Below, one piece after another: positions 43,943 through 55,363 of a stretch of 64,000 bases of DNA. The stretch is taken from assembly GCA_009760885.1 (NCBI GenBank), contig CM019712.1, forward strand, positions 29,103,695 to 29,167,694, written 5' to 3'. How positions within the stretch are numbered: the first letter of the stretch is position 1; every line of letters starts with the position of its first letter. The notes beneath the pieces were generated by a model. That model was not told the origin of the DNA. It worked only from the letters and a program-made list of their open reading frames with translations, and made no database searches. The DNA comes from Achatina immaculata. Its lineage: Eukaryota; Mollusca; Gastropoda; Stylommatophora; Achatinidae. The position numbers and the translations under genes were made by a program.

Positions 43943-46900
43943 GTTTGTATTGTGTGGAGACTTTGATTTTGACCTACGTGTGAATGTGACATAAAGCCAT
44001 CAACTTAAGGATCTTCTGATACTAGATATTTCTTTATGAGAAACAGATATCATCATGTGCCATGCCGACTGGCATTTGCTATTACGTTTCTCCATATTAC
44101 TTTATTCTTCATGCAGGCCATCAGTTAAGTTTAGTGATCTGATCTCACACCATCTTGTCAATATCATTTCTCTTGGCCTTCTCCTGACTCTTCTTCCCTC
44201 TATTTTTTCCTGTTGTTACAATATTTTCAATGCCTCCTCCCATCATTTTATGTCCTATGAAAGTACATTGTCTCTCTCTCAGCTCTTCTCATACATTCTT
44301 CATTAATAATCTTTCACTGTCCATGGAATTCACAACATTCTTGTGATAAACTAATTTCTGTTGCTTCCAATGGTCTTTGTGTGGACCTGCCATGATTAAC
44401 TTGAGAAACAAATACAGAACCAAATTTTGATATGCACAGACATGTAATTCACTTCATCAGAGCATGGTAGTACTTGTCTGGTAAGTCAGATCTGCTGTGG
44501 CAGGGCAGTAAGTCTTACTTCCTGTGGTACTGTCAGGGTCGCTGTTTCAGGGTAGTTCAGGGAATCAGTGGGTAAGGGAGTGTACTAAGACAGAAATTCA
44601 GAAGTACTTGTGGGACTTTTAAAGTAGTCATGGTTTGAGTTATGTTTTCAGCATACAGTATGTAATATGTCGGTTCTCGTGATTTTATCATGTTTTTTAG
44701 TATGTAGGATGTAATATGTCACTTTTATGATTTTATCATGTTTTAAGCATATAGGATATAACAAGTCAGTTCTCATGATTTTATCATGTTTTCAAAATAC
44801 AGGATGTAGTATGTCAGTTCTCATGATTTTATCATGTTTGCAGTATGTAGTACGCCAGTTCTCATGATTTTATCATGTTTCAGGCATGCAGGATGTAGTA
44901 TGCCAGTTCTTATGATGTTACCATGTTCTCAGCATGCTGGATATAGTATGCCAGTTGTCATGAATTTATCTTACTTAAGAAGGATTATCATCCATGCACT
45001 CCAGACACATCCATATAGTTTTATCATGTTTCCAGTATGCAGGATGTAGTATGCCAGTTGTCATGATTTTATCTTAATTACTTAAGAAGGATCCATGCAC
45101 TCCGGATACATCCATATAGTTTTATCATGTTTCCAGTATCCAGGCCCTAATGAAGAAGGAATGGCATACGATTTTGAGATGTCCCAAAAGTACAAATATT
45201 TTCATCGCTTTTGGGCAGGTCCCCTCGTTCCAGTTCTCTTGGTCTATCACCCAGAATCAATCCGTCCACTACTAAAGTCATCAGGTAGGGGAGAGCATTC
45301 TCAGTGTGGTAATGGAAATTGATGTCCTTAAATTGACATATAATATAAATAGAAAATAAAATATGTTAAATCTATGGAATAAAATGAAGTAATCCACTTT
45401 AAAAAAATAATAAATATTTTGGTTTTAAAATAAATGACGTAAAAAATACAGACATTCTATTTTTTCTATTTTTTAGTTGAATAAAGTTTAATATTATTTT
45501 TTTGGCGGCCTGGTTAGCTAAGTGGTTAGGCGCTTGGTTTGCTAATCCAGTAGTACCGGGTTCAGTCCCAGCAGTGGGATTTTTTTTCTGGTACACACCA
45601 AAAAGGCCCCGGGGTTCACCCAGCCTCAAAAAATGGGCACCAGAGAAATCTGGGAGGTAAAGTGGCCAGGCGTGATACTGACCACATCACACTTTCATGT
45701 GCTGAAGGTCATGGAAAATACAGGCCTAACACCGTATTCCTCAATATGCCTTAATGGCATGGAAACGGGAATTTTACCTTTTTTTTTTTTACCTTTATTT
45801 AGTTATTCAGTTTCAAATTAGAAATTACAGTAATTACTCTGATTTCTCTTTAAGTGCTTGTGAATGCCATAAAATAAGTTTAACATTTTTTTATCAGCTC
45901 CGAAATCAAGAGGGAAATTTTTTTCCACTGCATATGATATGGCTTTACGCTGGTTGGGAGAGGGACTGCTGATTGCCAATGGATCTCGCTGGGCTCGTAA
46001 TCGACGTCTGCTTACTCCAGCATTTCATTTTGACATATTGAAGTCATACATTGATGTGTACAATAAATGCTGTGCAGTTCTTATGGTAAGTGTATCAACA
46101 GGTCTGATTATATGGCTGACACCCTATACACTGATCACAGCGTTAACTTTTTTTCTGTTATTTCATTATTTTGTCCATCTTCTTCTTCTTCTTCTTCGTT
46201 CGCACTGTCTGTCTATATCTGCAGTCCTGTCTCTTGGATAAATTTCACTGTTTTTTGTAACTCATGTATGGAACCATAGAGCTTATCTTCTTTAGTGGTT
46301 TCACTGGGCCAGTAATTATTTCTCAGTGTCTCATAGTTGATGCAGTTCTGGAGGATATGTTCCACGGTTTGGGGCACCTGGGCACATATACATAGATTAG
46401 TAGTACCAACCTTAAACTTTGTATACATATGACTTCGGAGTCGGCTGCGTATTTTGTCCATGATTTGATTCACACATTTGCCGTTTTGATCTCCAAATAA
46501 ATTGACAGATGTGGGACAAACAAAGGTAAAGCTATGAGCTGTGAACCAGTATTTTTGCACATGGTCAGACCATGAGTTGACCAGAAACTAGTGTGACAAG
46601 TGTGGCCGTCAGCACAAACTCCATAGCTAGCTGTGTCATTCCTGTTCTCTCCCAGATCGTTAACCTTGGTACCGCTTTTTTTTTTCTTGAGGCTGAGTGA
46701 ACCCCGGGAGGTTTTTGCAAACCACGGTTTGACTGCCTCTGTCATAAGTGGAATTTGAAATTGGGTTGCCTGGTCAGTGAGAAGGTGACATATCCACAGA
46801 GTTAATGCAGCTCCCTAGCAAGGCAGTTATGAGAAGTTAATGACATGGTGCTGTCTTACCTAACTAGTATATATATCACTGTGAACTTGTTGCTGCTATT

Positions 46901-49900
46901 TAAAGTTATATATCATTTTGAATTTATGATTGTTATCACTATAGATTATCCAGCATGGTAGAGACTTTGTTAAGAAGTGGAACCTGCCAGAATCATTACT
47001 TCTCTTGAATTTCCCAAAAACTTAGAAGATCCACCGTGTTCCACTCCTTAACTCTGTGATGGATTTGTTCCAAGAATTAGCAAGGGAAGCTCGTGGTGAG
47101 CTTATCCAGGTAGTCACTCTCATCGTCTCAGCAAGAATTTCTTCACTAGGTCATCAGCAAATTCTGTTTTGCAGCTACAGAGTGATCTGCGTGTTTACAA
47201 ACTGGAACATTTATGAAATTGTTGTTACTTTTTTGCATGTAAATTAATGATGTAAAGATTCAGAGATAAAAGAGTACGATATTGGAGATGGCTTATAGGA
47301 TTATTGGTCATTCTTTGAAAGTAAAGTTTATTCTTCAGTTTGTTTATTCACATTGATCTACTCCTTTTAGTGATGTTTGCTTGATGTTTCAATATATAGT
47401 GCAGACAGTGCTCTAAAATTGGCTTGGTGTTTCAATATATAGTGCAGACAATGCTCTAAAATTGGCTTGGTGTTTCAATATATAGTGCAGACAGTGCTCT
47501 AAAATTGGCTTGGTGTTTCAATAAATAGTGCAGACAGTGCTGTAAAATTGACTTGGTGTTTCAATATATAGTGCAGACAGTGCTGTAAAATTGGCTTGGT
47601 GTTTAAATATATAGTGCAGACAGTGCTCTAAATTTTGCTTTATGTTTCAATATGTAGTGCAGATAATGCTCTGAAATTGGCTTTGTTTTTCTACATACAG
47701 TGCAGACAGTGCTGTAAAATTGGCATGATGTTTTAATATACAATACAGACAATTCTCTAAAATTGGCTTTGTGTTTCAAGACATAGTGTAAGCAATGCTC
47801 TGAATTTGTCTTGGTGTTTCAGTGTACAGTACAAACAATGCTCTAAAATTAGCTTGGTTTTTCAGAATGCAGTGCAAACAATGCTCTAAAATTGGTATGG
47901 TGTTTCAGTAAACAGTACAGGCAATTCTCTAAAATTGTCTTGGTGTTTCAGTTTACAGTGCAGACAGTGCTCTAAACTGGCATGGTGTTTCAGTATACAG
48001 TGCAGACAGTGCTCTAAAATGGGCTTGGTGTTTCAGTATACAGTGCAGACAGTGCTCTAAAATTGTCTTGGTGTTTTAATATACAGTGCAGACAATGCTC
48101 TAAAATTGTCTTGGTGTTTCAGTTTCAATATACAGTGCAGACAATTCTCTAAAATTGTCTTGGTGTTTCAGTTTCAATATACAGTGCAGACAGTGCTCTA
48201 AAATTGCCTTTTTGTTTCAGTAGACATTGCAGACAATGTTCTAAAATTGTCTTGGTGTTTTAGTATACAGTGCAGACAGTTCTCTAAAGTGTTCATGGTG
48301 TTTCAATATACAGTGCAGAAAGTGATCTAAAATTGACTTGGTGCTGTCTCACCTAACTAGTATATATATCACTGTGAACTTGCTGCTGCTATTTAAAGTT
48401 ATATATCATTTTGAATTTATGATTGTTATCACTATAGATTATCCAGCATGGTAGAGACTTTGTTAAGAGGTGGAACCTGCCAGAATCATTACTTCTCTTG
48501 AATTTCCCAAAAACTTAGAAGAGTCACCGTGTTCCACTCCTTAACTCTGTGATGGATTTGTTCCAAGAATTAGCAAGGGAAGCTCGTGGTGAGCTTATCC
48601 AGGTAGTAACTCTCATCTTCTCAGCAAGAATTTCTTCACTAGGTCATCGGCGAATTCTGTTTTGCAGCTACAGAGTGATCTGCGTGTTTACAAACTTGAA
48701 CATTTACGAAATTGTTCTTGCTTTCATTCATTCATTCATTTGCATGTCCCTTGCGGAACTTTGCCTCCCAAACAGCACTCCTGTAGGCCTCTCGGTTGTG
48801 AGCAAGATGGCCTGCTGCTGTTGCATCCATTTCCAGATCGTCAACGATGTCTTGCAGCCATCTTCGTCTTGGTCTTCCTCTTTTTCTTTTTCCCATTATG
48901 TATCCTTCCAATACGGTCTTCTCTAAATTATCATGACGTTTAATGTGTCCAAAATATTTAAGTTTTCTCTCTTTAATCCTCTTCACTAGCCAGCCTTCTT
49001 CAATATTAAGTTCTTGCTTTATTGCATGTAAATTAATGATGTAAAGGTTCAGAGATAAAAGAGTAGGATATTGGAGATGGCTTGCAGGATTACTGGTCAT
49101 TCTTTGTAAAGTTTATTCTTCAGTCTGTTTATTCACATCGATCTACTCCTTTTAATGATGTCTGCTTGACGTTTCAATATATAGTGCAGACAGTGCTCTA
49201 AAATTGGCTTGGTGTTTCAATATATAGTTCAGACAGTGCTCTAAAATTGACATGATGTTTTAATATACAATACAAACAATTCTCTAAAATTGGCTTTGTG
49301 TTTCAAGATATAGTGGAAGCAGTGCTCTAAAATTGTCTTGGTGTTTCAGTATACAGTGCAAACAATGCTCTATAATTGGCATGGTGTATCAGAATGCAGT
49401 GCAAACAATGCTCTAAAAGTGGTATGGTGTTTCAAAATACAGTGCAAACAATTCTCTAAAATTGGCATGGTGTTTCAATAAACAGTGCAAAAAATGCTTT
49501 AAAATTGACATGGTGTTTCATTATATAGTGCAGACAGTTCTCTAAAATTGGCTTGGTGTTTCAATATACAGTGCAGACAGTGCTCAAAAATGGGCTTGGT
49601 GTTTCAGTATACAGTGCAGACAGTGCTCTAAAATTGGCTTGGTGTTTCAGTATACAGTGCAGACAGTGCTCTAAAATTGTCTTGGTGTTTTAATATACAG
49701 TGCAGACACTGCTCTAAAACTGGCATGGTGTTTCAGTTTCAATATACAGTGCAGGCAATTCTCTAAAATTGTCTTGGTGTTTCAGTATACAGTGCAGACA
49801 ATGCTCTAAAAGTGTCTTAGTGTCAAAGCAAACAATGGTGTAAAATTCCATGATCTCTGTTTTATTATTATTTGTGTTTGTGACCTGTATCAGTACAGTC

Positions 49901-52900
49901 ATATTAATACTGTGAGCTTCATATTTCCAGGAGAGATTCAAACAGTTGAGTGAATGCGGTAAATCTTTTGACGTGTTCCAGCCGATTGGGATGAATAGTC
50001 TGGATGTGATATTGAGATGTGCATTCTCATACGAGTCGGACTGTCAAACTGAGGGGTATGTGAGAAAGCTGATTACTTTTACAGTTGTGCTACTACTGGT
50101 TTTGACATTTATTGTTTTTTAAGTGTTCTCATCGTAACCTTACTACCATTAGTTGTTTCCCTTTTTAAAATTTGATCCTCATTTAGGATTCTTCTTAATA
50201 TAATTTGATTATCAGTTTCAATTTCTGTTGTCAAGATTTGATCATTATTTGGGATTTTTGTGTGTTTAGGTGTACTTTTTTTTTCTTTTCAAATTTCTTG
50301 TATTATTTATATCATCACTTAAGATTTCTGCAAGAAATGAGGATTATTTAAGATATAATCATTATTAAATATCGGATTATCTCCAAACAGAAAATATCGT
50401 AGCAATAATTAACATTTCATATTTATATATATACTGTCCAAAAAAGAAATACATAGCTTATATAATCTTCATCTTTTATATGTTATAACAAAAATTTTTT
50501 TCCCGGGTATCTCAAACCAAACCAGAAATTCTCACCAAGATATCAGGTCCATGATTTAGAGTGAAGTTTGCTATTCTCATGTATAGTCACAATGCAGTAG
50601 CTGCCCTAGCTAATCATGCATTTTTTTAACCATAACTCACGTTGCATTTATGGAAAAGTCGTGATTTTTGTGGTGAGCACAAATCTCTTCCCTTGCAAAT
50701 GAAACCTATAAAAGGATGAGGTTACACAAACAAATTCAGTTAATTTTCAAGCAGAAAATTATGGCGCGTCTGTCGCAAAATTTATGAAACTTTGCTATTG
50801 GTCGGCTGCAAGCAGGAGAAAGTCAAAGTCAAGTTACCAGGCATTTAAACGTGCAGCAGACTTTGGCACCGTTTCCAACCCACTGGTTGAGCTGAAAACT
50901 GGCACTGCAGTGGACCCAGGGTGACAACACCACCTGATGATCACTTTATTCTGGTTCATCACCTTATAAACAGGTTTACAACAGCTTCCTCAAGTGCCCA
51001 GTCATTGCTTGTAGGACGTTGTTTGTCTGATCAAACTTTCTGGAACAGACTGCATGAAGCTGGACTGGTGGCATGACAACCTCATTTAGGTTCTGTCTTA
51101 ACAAGATGCCATCACCAAAATCAACTTGTTTGGGGCAACCAGCATCGGCCCTGGACAACTGACAATCGATGGAGACGTGTCTGATTTAGTGACGAATTTT
51201 CCATTTTGTTGCACCGCCATAGTGTATAGAGAAGGTCTACCATAGGCTAAATGAATGTTTTGCCCAAAATTGCATTGATGAAGCTCTGCCACATGGTGAT
51301 GGAGGTGTAATGGTATGGGGAATGATCAATTTCAATGGAAGGAATCCATTGGTGCAGATTGAAGGAGGCATGAATGCTCAACGATACGTCAGTGAAATTC
51401 TTCGACCCTATGTCCTTCCATTTTTGGCTGCACAAAGGTCTGTGTTTCAACAGGGCAACGCCAGACCCCATTCTGCACAATTCACCACACAGTTCCTGAC
51501 TGCCAACAACATTCTCACCCTTCCCTGGCCATCCCTGTCTCCAGACATGAATCCTATTGAGCACCTATGGAATGAGCTGCAAAGACATGTTTGTCGCCAA
51601 AATGTTTCTCCAGCCAGTCATCGTGATCTGTGGCAGGCACTCCAGGAAGAGTGGGCAGCCATCCCACAGGCATACATCAGACTTCTGATCGCATCTATGC
51701 CCAGGAGATGCCAGTCACTAATCGATGCAAGCAGGGGCCACATACCATACTAACTTGAGAATCCCTGGGACTAACAAATTCTCGTCATACAGATGCAAGA
51801 AACTGTAAAGTGAGTGTTTAAACCATTAGATATTATTGTGTGCAATTTGAAATTTTATTTATTAAATTTAAAAAGCTATAGAATATCAAATTTATGGCTA
51901 AAATTGGGTCATCAGTAGTTATACGTTTCTTTTTTTGGACAGTATGTATGTATATTTTTTTTATAGTATAAACAAATGAGAAGCTAACTTGTTGCAGTTG
52001 CATAAAAAAAGTTGGTTTGTAATTCTTTCATAGCATTTTTATAACATCTGTGAATATATACCTGCTTGCTATAAATGTACATTTCACATGAGAACTTTCT
52101 TATACAGTGTGAGAACCTCTGATCTAACTAAATTGTTATTTATAGCTCAGTGTTTTCTGACCGATTCTATTTCCCTAGAGAAAACGAGTACACGTCAGCC
52201 TTGGCAGAGATCATGCTGTTGTGGAGTGAGAGGGGCTTGTAAGAATCTGTTGCTTTTATCATTGTCATCATCATCATGACAGTATTTAATTCTTATAATT
52301 TCCTCCTTTCTGTAAGGAAGTTTTAACTCTTTCATTCCTGAGTTAATTTTCAAGATCTTCCAGAATAAATTTTGATGAGAAGTTTTGGTAGAAAACAACT
52401 GGAAGAAAGTTACACGGTAATTTTTAAAAAATATGGATTGGGTTAGAAATGTTCTACTTTTCATCTTGTTTAGACTTAGCCAGAATTTTGGGCTGAGCTT
52501 TGATTTACATAGGCATCCAAGATCTTCCTGGCCAGGCAGTGTTGTTTTGTAGTGAAAGAGTTAATAAAAAATATACATTCTTCTTGTGTTCATTATCATC
52601 TTGTTTGGGCCTTAGCCATTTTGGGAGTGTGAGGAGAACTGATTTACATAAATCTAGAGCCTATATTTTGTTATCAGATAGAATACTGATATTTCTTTTG
52701 TTGTATCTGTGATAAGTGTAAGCCTTGGTGATATTCTCTTATCATTTATGCAGTGTATTCATGGAGTTTCCAGGATATTAAAGAGTAGTGTCCTAAGTGT
52801 GCTAATATGCAGAATGCTGGTAAACCACCAAAACCATAGAAAACAAGCTGAGTTCTTTCCAAACTAAATGTTTATGAAGGATTAGAGGAATATTTTGGCC

Positions 52901-53567
52901 AGACACTATAAGAAATAACACCTTATTGGCAGAAATGCAGATGAAGTCGCTGACAGCGATTATTGAGGAAAGATGTTGGCAATGGTTGGGACATGTGCTT
53001 TAGAAGACTGCTGACCTACTACTAAAAATAGCACTGTGATGGACGCCACTAGGGAACAGAAGTAAGGATAGACCAAAGGAGACATGGAGAAGAACAACAG
53101 AGAGGATATTGAGCTATAGGGGGTTCATGTGGGCAAGAACGGAGAAAAAAGGCAAAAGACTGGCATTTGTGGAAAACCCTTAAGGAAGTCCCATTTCCCT
53201 TGGGCACTTAAGGTTCAGAGACCGAATGAGAGAGATATTCATGGAGTTTGAGAATCAGTTCAGAAGGTGGATCAACAGTGATTGAGGCCATATTGATGTG
53301 TGATAATTAAAAGAAAATAAAAACTTCAACTTTCAAATAATTTTTTTTTTGCGAAACAATTCCTGTTATATATATATATTATATGTAGAAAATGTCTACC
53401 ATTATTAAGTTTCTGATGCATTCCCTTCTTGTTTTACATGCAGTAAGCCACATCTTTTTATTGAGTTCATATATGGCCTAACCAAAGCTGGGAGACGATT
53501 TTATAAATTGTGTGACGTTGTTCATGCTGTTGCTGAAGACATCATTGCAAAACGAAAGAAAGAACTT
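43802..53567 (+). CDS. CYP4: CYP4 copy B, exons 1-6 (N-terminal half, intact)
   Basis: This is the inverted counterpart of copy A, with exons at 43802-43942, 45137-45284, 45898-46085, 49931-50055, 52179-52238 and 53444-53567. All six have the same lengths, phases and splice signals as in copy A, and none has a stop. By hand alignment about 31 of 786 coding bases differ (about 4%), changing 18 residues. Changes cluster in the B-C loop of exon 3, where copy B has the family-typical WLGEGLL. Exons 7-12 are not present in this orientation: a family A retrotransposon begins at about 55364, where exon 7 would be about 30 bases away, and a sequence gap follows. It may be a complete gene whose end is missing from the assembly, a truncated duplicate, or the other allele assembled inverted. 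Confidence 0.85.
44045..44330 (-). pseudogene. LINE A 3' fragment, old, right arm
   Basis: Partner of 26500-26800, in intron 1 of CYP4 copy B. Confidence 0.75.
44645..45135. repeat. ~45-bp repeat in CYP4 copy B intron 1
   Basis: About ten units with tcatgattttatcatgttt and gtatgcaggatgtagtatg. More units than in the left arm. Confidence 0.88.
45137..45284 (+). CDS. CYP4: CYP4 copy B exon 2
   Basis: Acceptor ttccag, donor gtaggg, 148 bases. Four replacements (I-F, S-L, I-V, V-L) and two silent changes separate it from copy A. Confidence 0.88.
45500..45765 (+). repeat. tRNA-derived SINE, right arm
   Basis: Partner of 23950-24206, with ggcggcctggttagctaagt, ggttcagtccc and ccccggggttcacccagcct in order. 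Confidence 0.7.
45898..46085 (+). CDS. CYP4: CYP4 copy B exon 3
   Basis: Acceptor tttatcag, donor gtaagt, 188 bases. Seven replacements lie in the 20 residues before GEGLL and none in the 40 after it. Confidence 0.9.
46179..46449 (-). mobile_element. RNase H LINE 3' tail, right arm only
   Basis: Bounded by tattttgtccat at 46167-46178 and 46450-46461, a 12-base target-site duplication. The (GAA)n tail and the frame CINYETLRNNYWPSETTKED match 9168-10343 closely. The left arm has the single site at about 23521-23540. Confidence 0.92.
47375..48345. repeat. ~45-bp minisatellite, first right-arm array
   Basis: Units with tttcaatatatagtgcagac and agtgctctaaaattggcttg. Complement of the array at 21505-22612. 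Confidence 0.93.
48725..49009 (-). mobile_element. LINE B-type 3' tail, right arm only
   Basis: Bounded by gttcttgcttt at 48714-48724 and 49010-49020. It has a (AATG)n tail and the frame LVKRIKERKLKYFGHIKRHD with KRGRPRRRWLQDIVDDLEMD. It sits in only one of the two duplicated units, so it came after the tandem duplication. Confidence 0.9.
49165..49830. repeat. ~45-bp minisatellite, second right-arm array
   Basis: Same units as 47375-48345. Confidence 0.92.
49931..50055 (+). CDS. CYP4: CYP4 copy B exon 4
   Basis: Acceptor tttccag, donor gtatgt, 125 bases. Only two silent differences from copy A. Confidence 0.9.
50434..51942 (+). mobile_element. Tc1-like transposon, right arm only
   Basis: 1509 bases with inverted ends ctgtccaaaaaagaaa / tttctttttttggacag flanked by TA. 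The left arm lacks it (site at about 20920-20940). Confidence 0.9.
50760..51753 (+). pseudogene. Tc1-family transposase, degenerate
   Basis: The open C-terminal part at 51310-51753 reads MVWGMINFNG, QQGNARPHSA and WPSLSPDMNPIEHLWNELQR, typical of Tc1 DDE transposases. The second catalytic aspartate (QQDNARPH) is Gly here, so the enzyme would be dead even without the upstream stops. The N-terminal HTH part (from about 50760) is frameshifted. Confidence 0.85.
52179..52238 (+). CDS. CYP4: CYP4 copy B exon 5
   Basis: Acceptor ccctag, donor gtaaga, 60 bases. L-I and N-G replacements relative to copy A. Confidence 0.85.
52327..52560. mobile_element. TTAA-flanked MITE, right-arm intron 5
   Basis: 234 bases with TTAA at 52323-52326 and 52561-52564 and ctctttca / tgaaagag ends. 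Partner of 20388-20605. Confidence 0.75.
52790..53290 (+). pseudogene. LINE D 3' RT fragment, right arm
   Basis: Partner of 19690-20155, degenerate. Confidence 0.7.
53444..53567 (+). CDS. CYP4: CYP4 copy B exon 6
   Basis: Acceptor catgcag, donor gtaaga, 124 bases. L-I and I-V replacements and two silent changes. It is the last exon readable before the retrotransposon and the gap. Confidence 0.9.
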
Positions 53568-54119
53568 GTAAGAACATGCAGATATTTTCATTTTTGTTTA
53601 AAATGGTTCTTTGTTTTTCCTTTTCTTTTTGGTGGACTATTTCAGTCTGCTTAGTTTTTTTTTTTTTTGCTTGTCTTCTGACAGACTCCCTGTCTGAAGA
53701 AGTCTGTCCTTCCATCATGTGTGTCCACTGGGTGGCAGATGGTGGATTGGCCTCTAGATCTGGAGGTCAGCTGTGAATATCTGAATTAACTGCAGCAGAC
53801 CAAAGGAGATACCCTGCTGTCTTGCAGGTCTACCCTGCTGTCTTGCGGTTGTTCTCTTTAGATGAGGACTAGCAGAGAAAACCGAGTGCAGACTGAGTGG
53901 AAGGCAAAGGAAATCACCGCCATACCATCATTCCCTTGTCAAATCATTCTTCACAGATCTAACCTGCTGAGATGTCTGATGTATGTGTAATTGATTTATA
54001 ATGAACATTTGTGTTACTTATAGTACTTGCAGTGATGCATGAACACACATATTAAAGATCTGCCTTTTTATTGTTTTTAAATCTATGAAATTTTCCTGTT
54101 TATTTTTGTCACTTTTTAG

Positions 54120-55025
54120 TTCTTCCATTGACTTCAAGAATCTTGAGAACATATGGCACTCAGAAGTTGTAAGCATAAAAACCAAGCTAAGATTATGCAA
54201 TTCAAATGTAATATCCACCCTCATTTATACATGTGAAAGCTGGAAAACAACTATAGAAAAGATAACAAATTAAACACTTTTGAAAAATAAATGCCAAAGG
54301 AAGATACTTGGTATAAAGTGAAACGAATTCAAGACCAATCCAGAGAAAAGGCAGATGAGTAAACAACAATCTGTCTCATGGGTGATCAGAAAAAGATGGA
54401 CACATATCGGTTGTGACAGTATTGGTAATGGGTGGACAGAAAAGTAATGCAGACAGACATTGCACGTGTAGTCCATATGGGAATTCCAGAATCATAACAC
54501 TAATTGTTCATAGTGGGACTAAGAGATAAAAGTGACATAAATAAAGAAAAAAAAACCAGACCTGACAGTGATAGAACAAAGGAAGAGAAAGAAAAATACA
54601 CGCAGACCTGTATAGGGACGCCGACAGACCTAAAGTTAGAGAAAGGTGGTGCCGTTATCATCATGACTATATTGGAAGCTGCAGCAACAAAAGCAGGAAA
54701 TGAACCATACAACACGGTCTTCGGTCACTGCATTTCACTTTCTTGGTTGTTGTAAACGAAGAAGTACAATCGCGTTTTGTGGGTTGTATTACCACATTGG
54801 TCACGTGGTGAAAAGAAACAATCGGAGAATCCTAAAACAAGCTATCAAGTGAAACACAACAGGCTGAAGAAAAAGAAGTTGACCACGTGAAACTCTAAAG
54901 AGGACATTGTTAAGAGAGTCCGAAGAAGAAGACATAAAATCCCTTGATGAGGTTGAAAAGCTTGCCAAAAACTGGAAAACTTGATGAACTACCATGTGAC
55001 ATTTAACGACACAGGAAGGATGTAA
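54120..55025 (+). pseudogene. LINE C fragment with ~380-bp insert, right arm
   Basis: Partner of 17977-18873: RT connection block at 54120-54405, insert to about 54790, then the C-terminal region and tail at 54790-55025. Confidence 0.75.
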
Positions 55026-55363
55026 GTTTTTCCATATCTTTCTTTCACCTTTTTTTATCTTCCTTTCTCCTTTATGTCACACCCTCCCTACCTTTTTTCC
55101 TTCCTGTTTTCTCTTCTTCATTCATCTTACCTTATTCCCTCATTTTGTTCCTTCACTTATTTCTCCAACACTTTCTCAGTTCTCTCCCCTTTCCCACTTA
55201 ATGTCTCAGTTCTCTCCCCTTTCCCTCTTACCAAAACCTCTTCATTTTATTCTTCCTCACTCTTTGATTCCTTCTCTCTTTTCCTCCCACTCTCCTCCCA
55301 CTCTTTTTCCTCTCCATCCTCTTCATATGTAGCTGCATTTTCAGGCACAGTTTTAGAAGAGCA

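Larger units (their letters stand above)
46858..49830. repeat. Tandem duplication of ~1.5 kb in the right arm
   Basis: The block from acctaactagtatatatatc through the 45-bp array occurs at 46858-48345 and again at 48350-49830. The left arm has it once (21505-23120). It lies in CYP4 intron 3. Confidence 0.85.
39344..55363. repeat. Right arm of large inverted repeat
   Basis: Reverse-complement partner of 17668-33503. Insertions unique to this arm are a deleted mariner (40658-41579), an RNase H LINE tail (about 42237-42450), another LINE tail (46179-46449), a LINE B tail (48725-49009), a Tc1-like element (50434-51942) and a tandem duplication around 46.86-49.83 kb. About 360 bases near 39.56-39.92 kb have no partner in the left arm. 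Confidence 0.92.
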
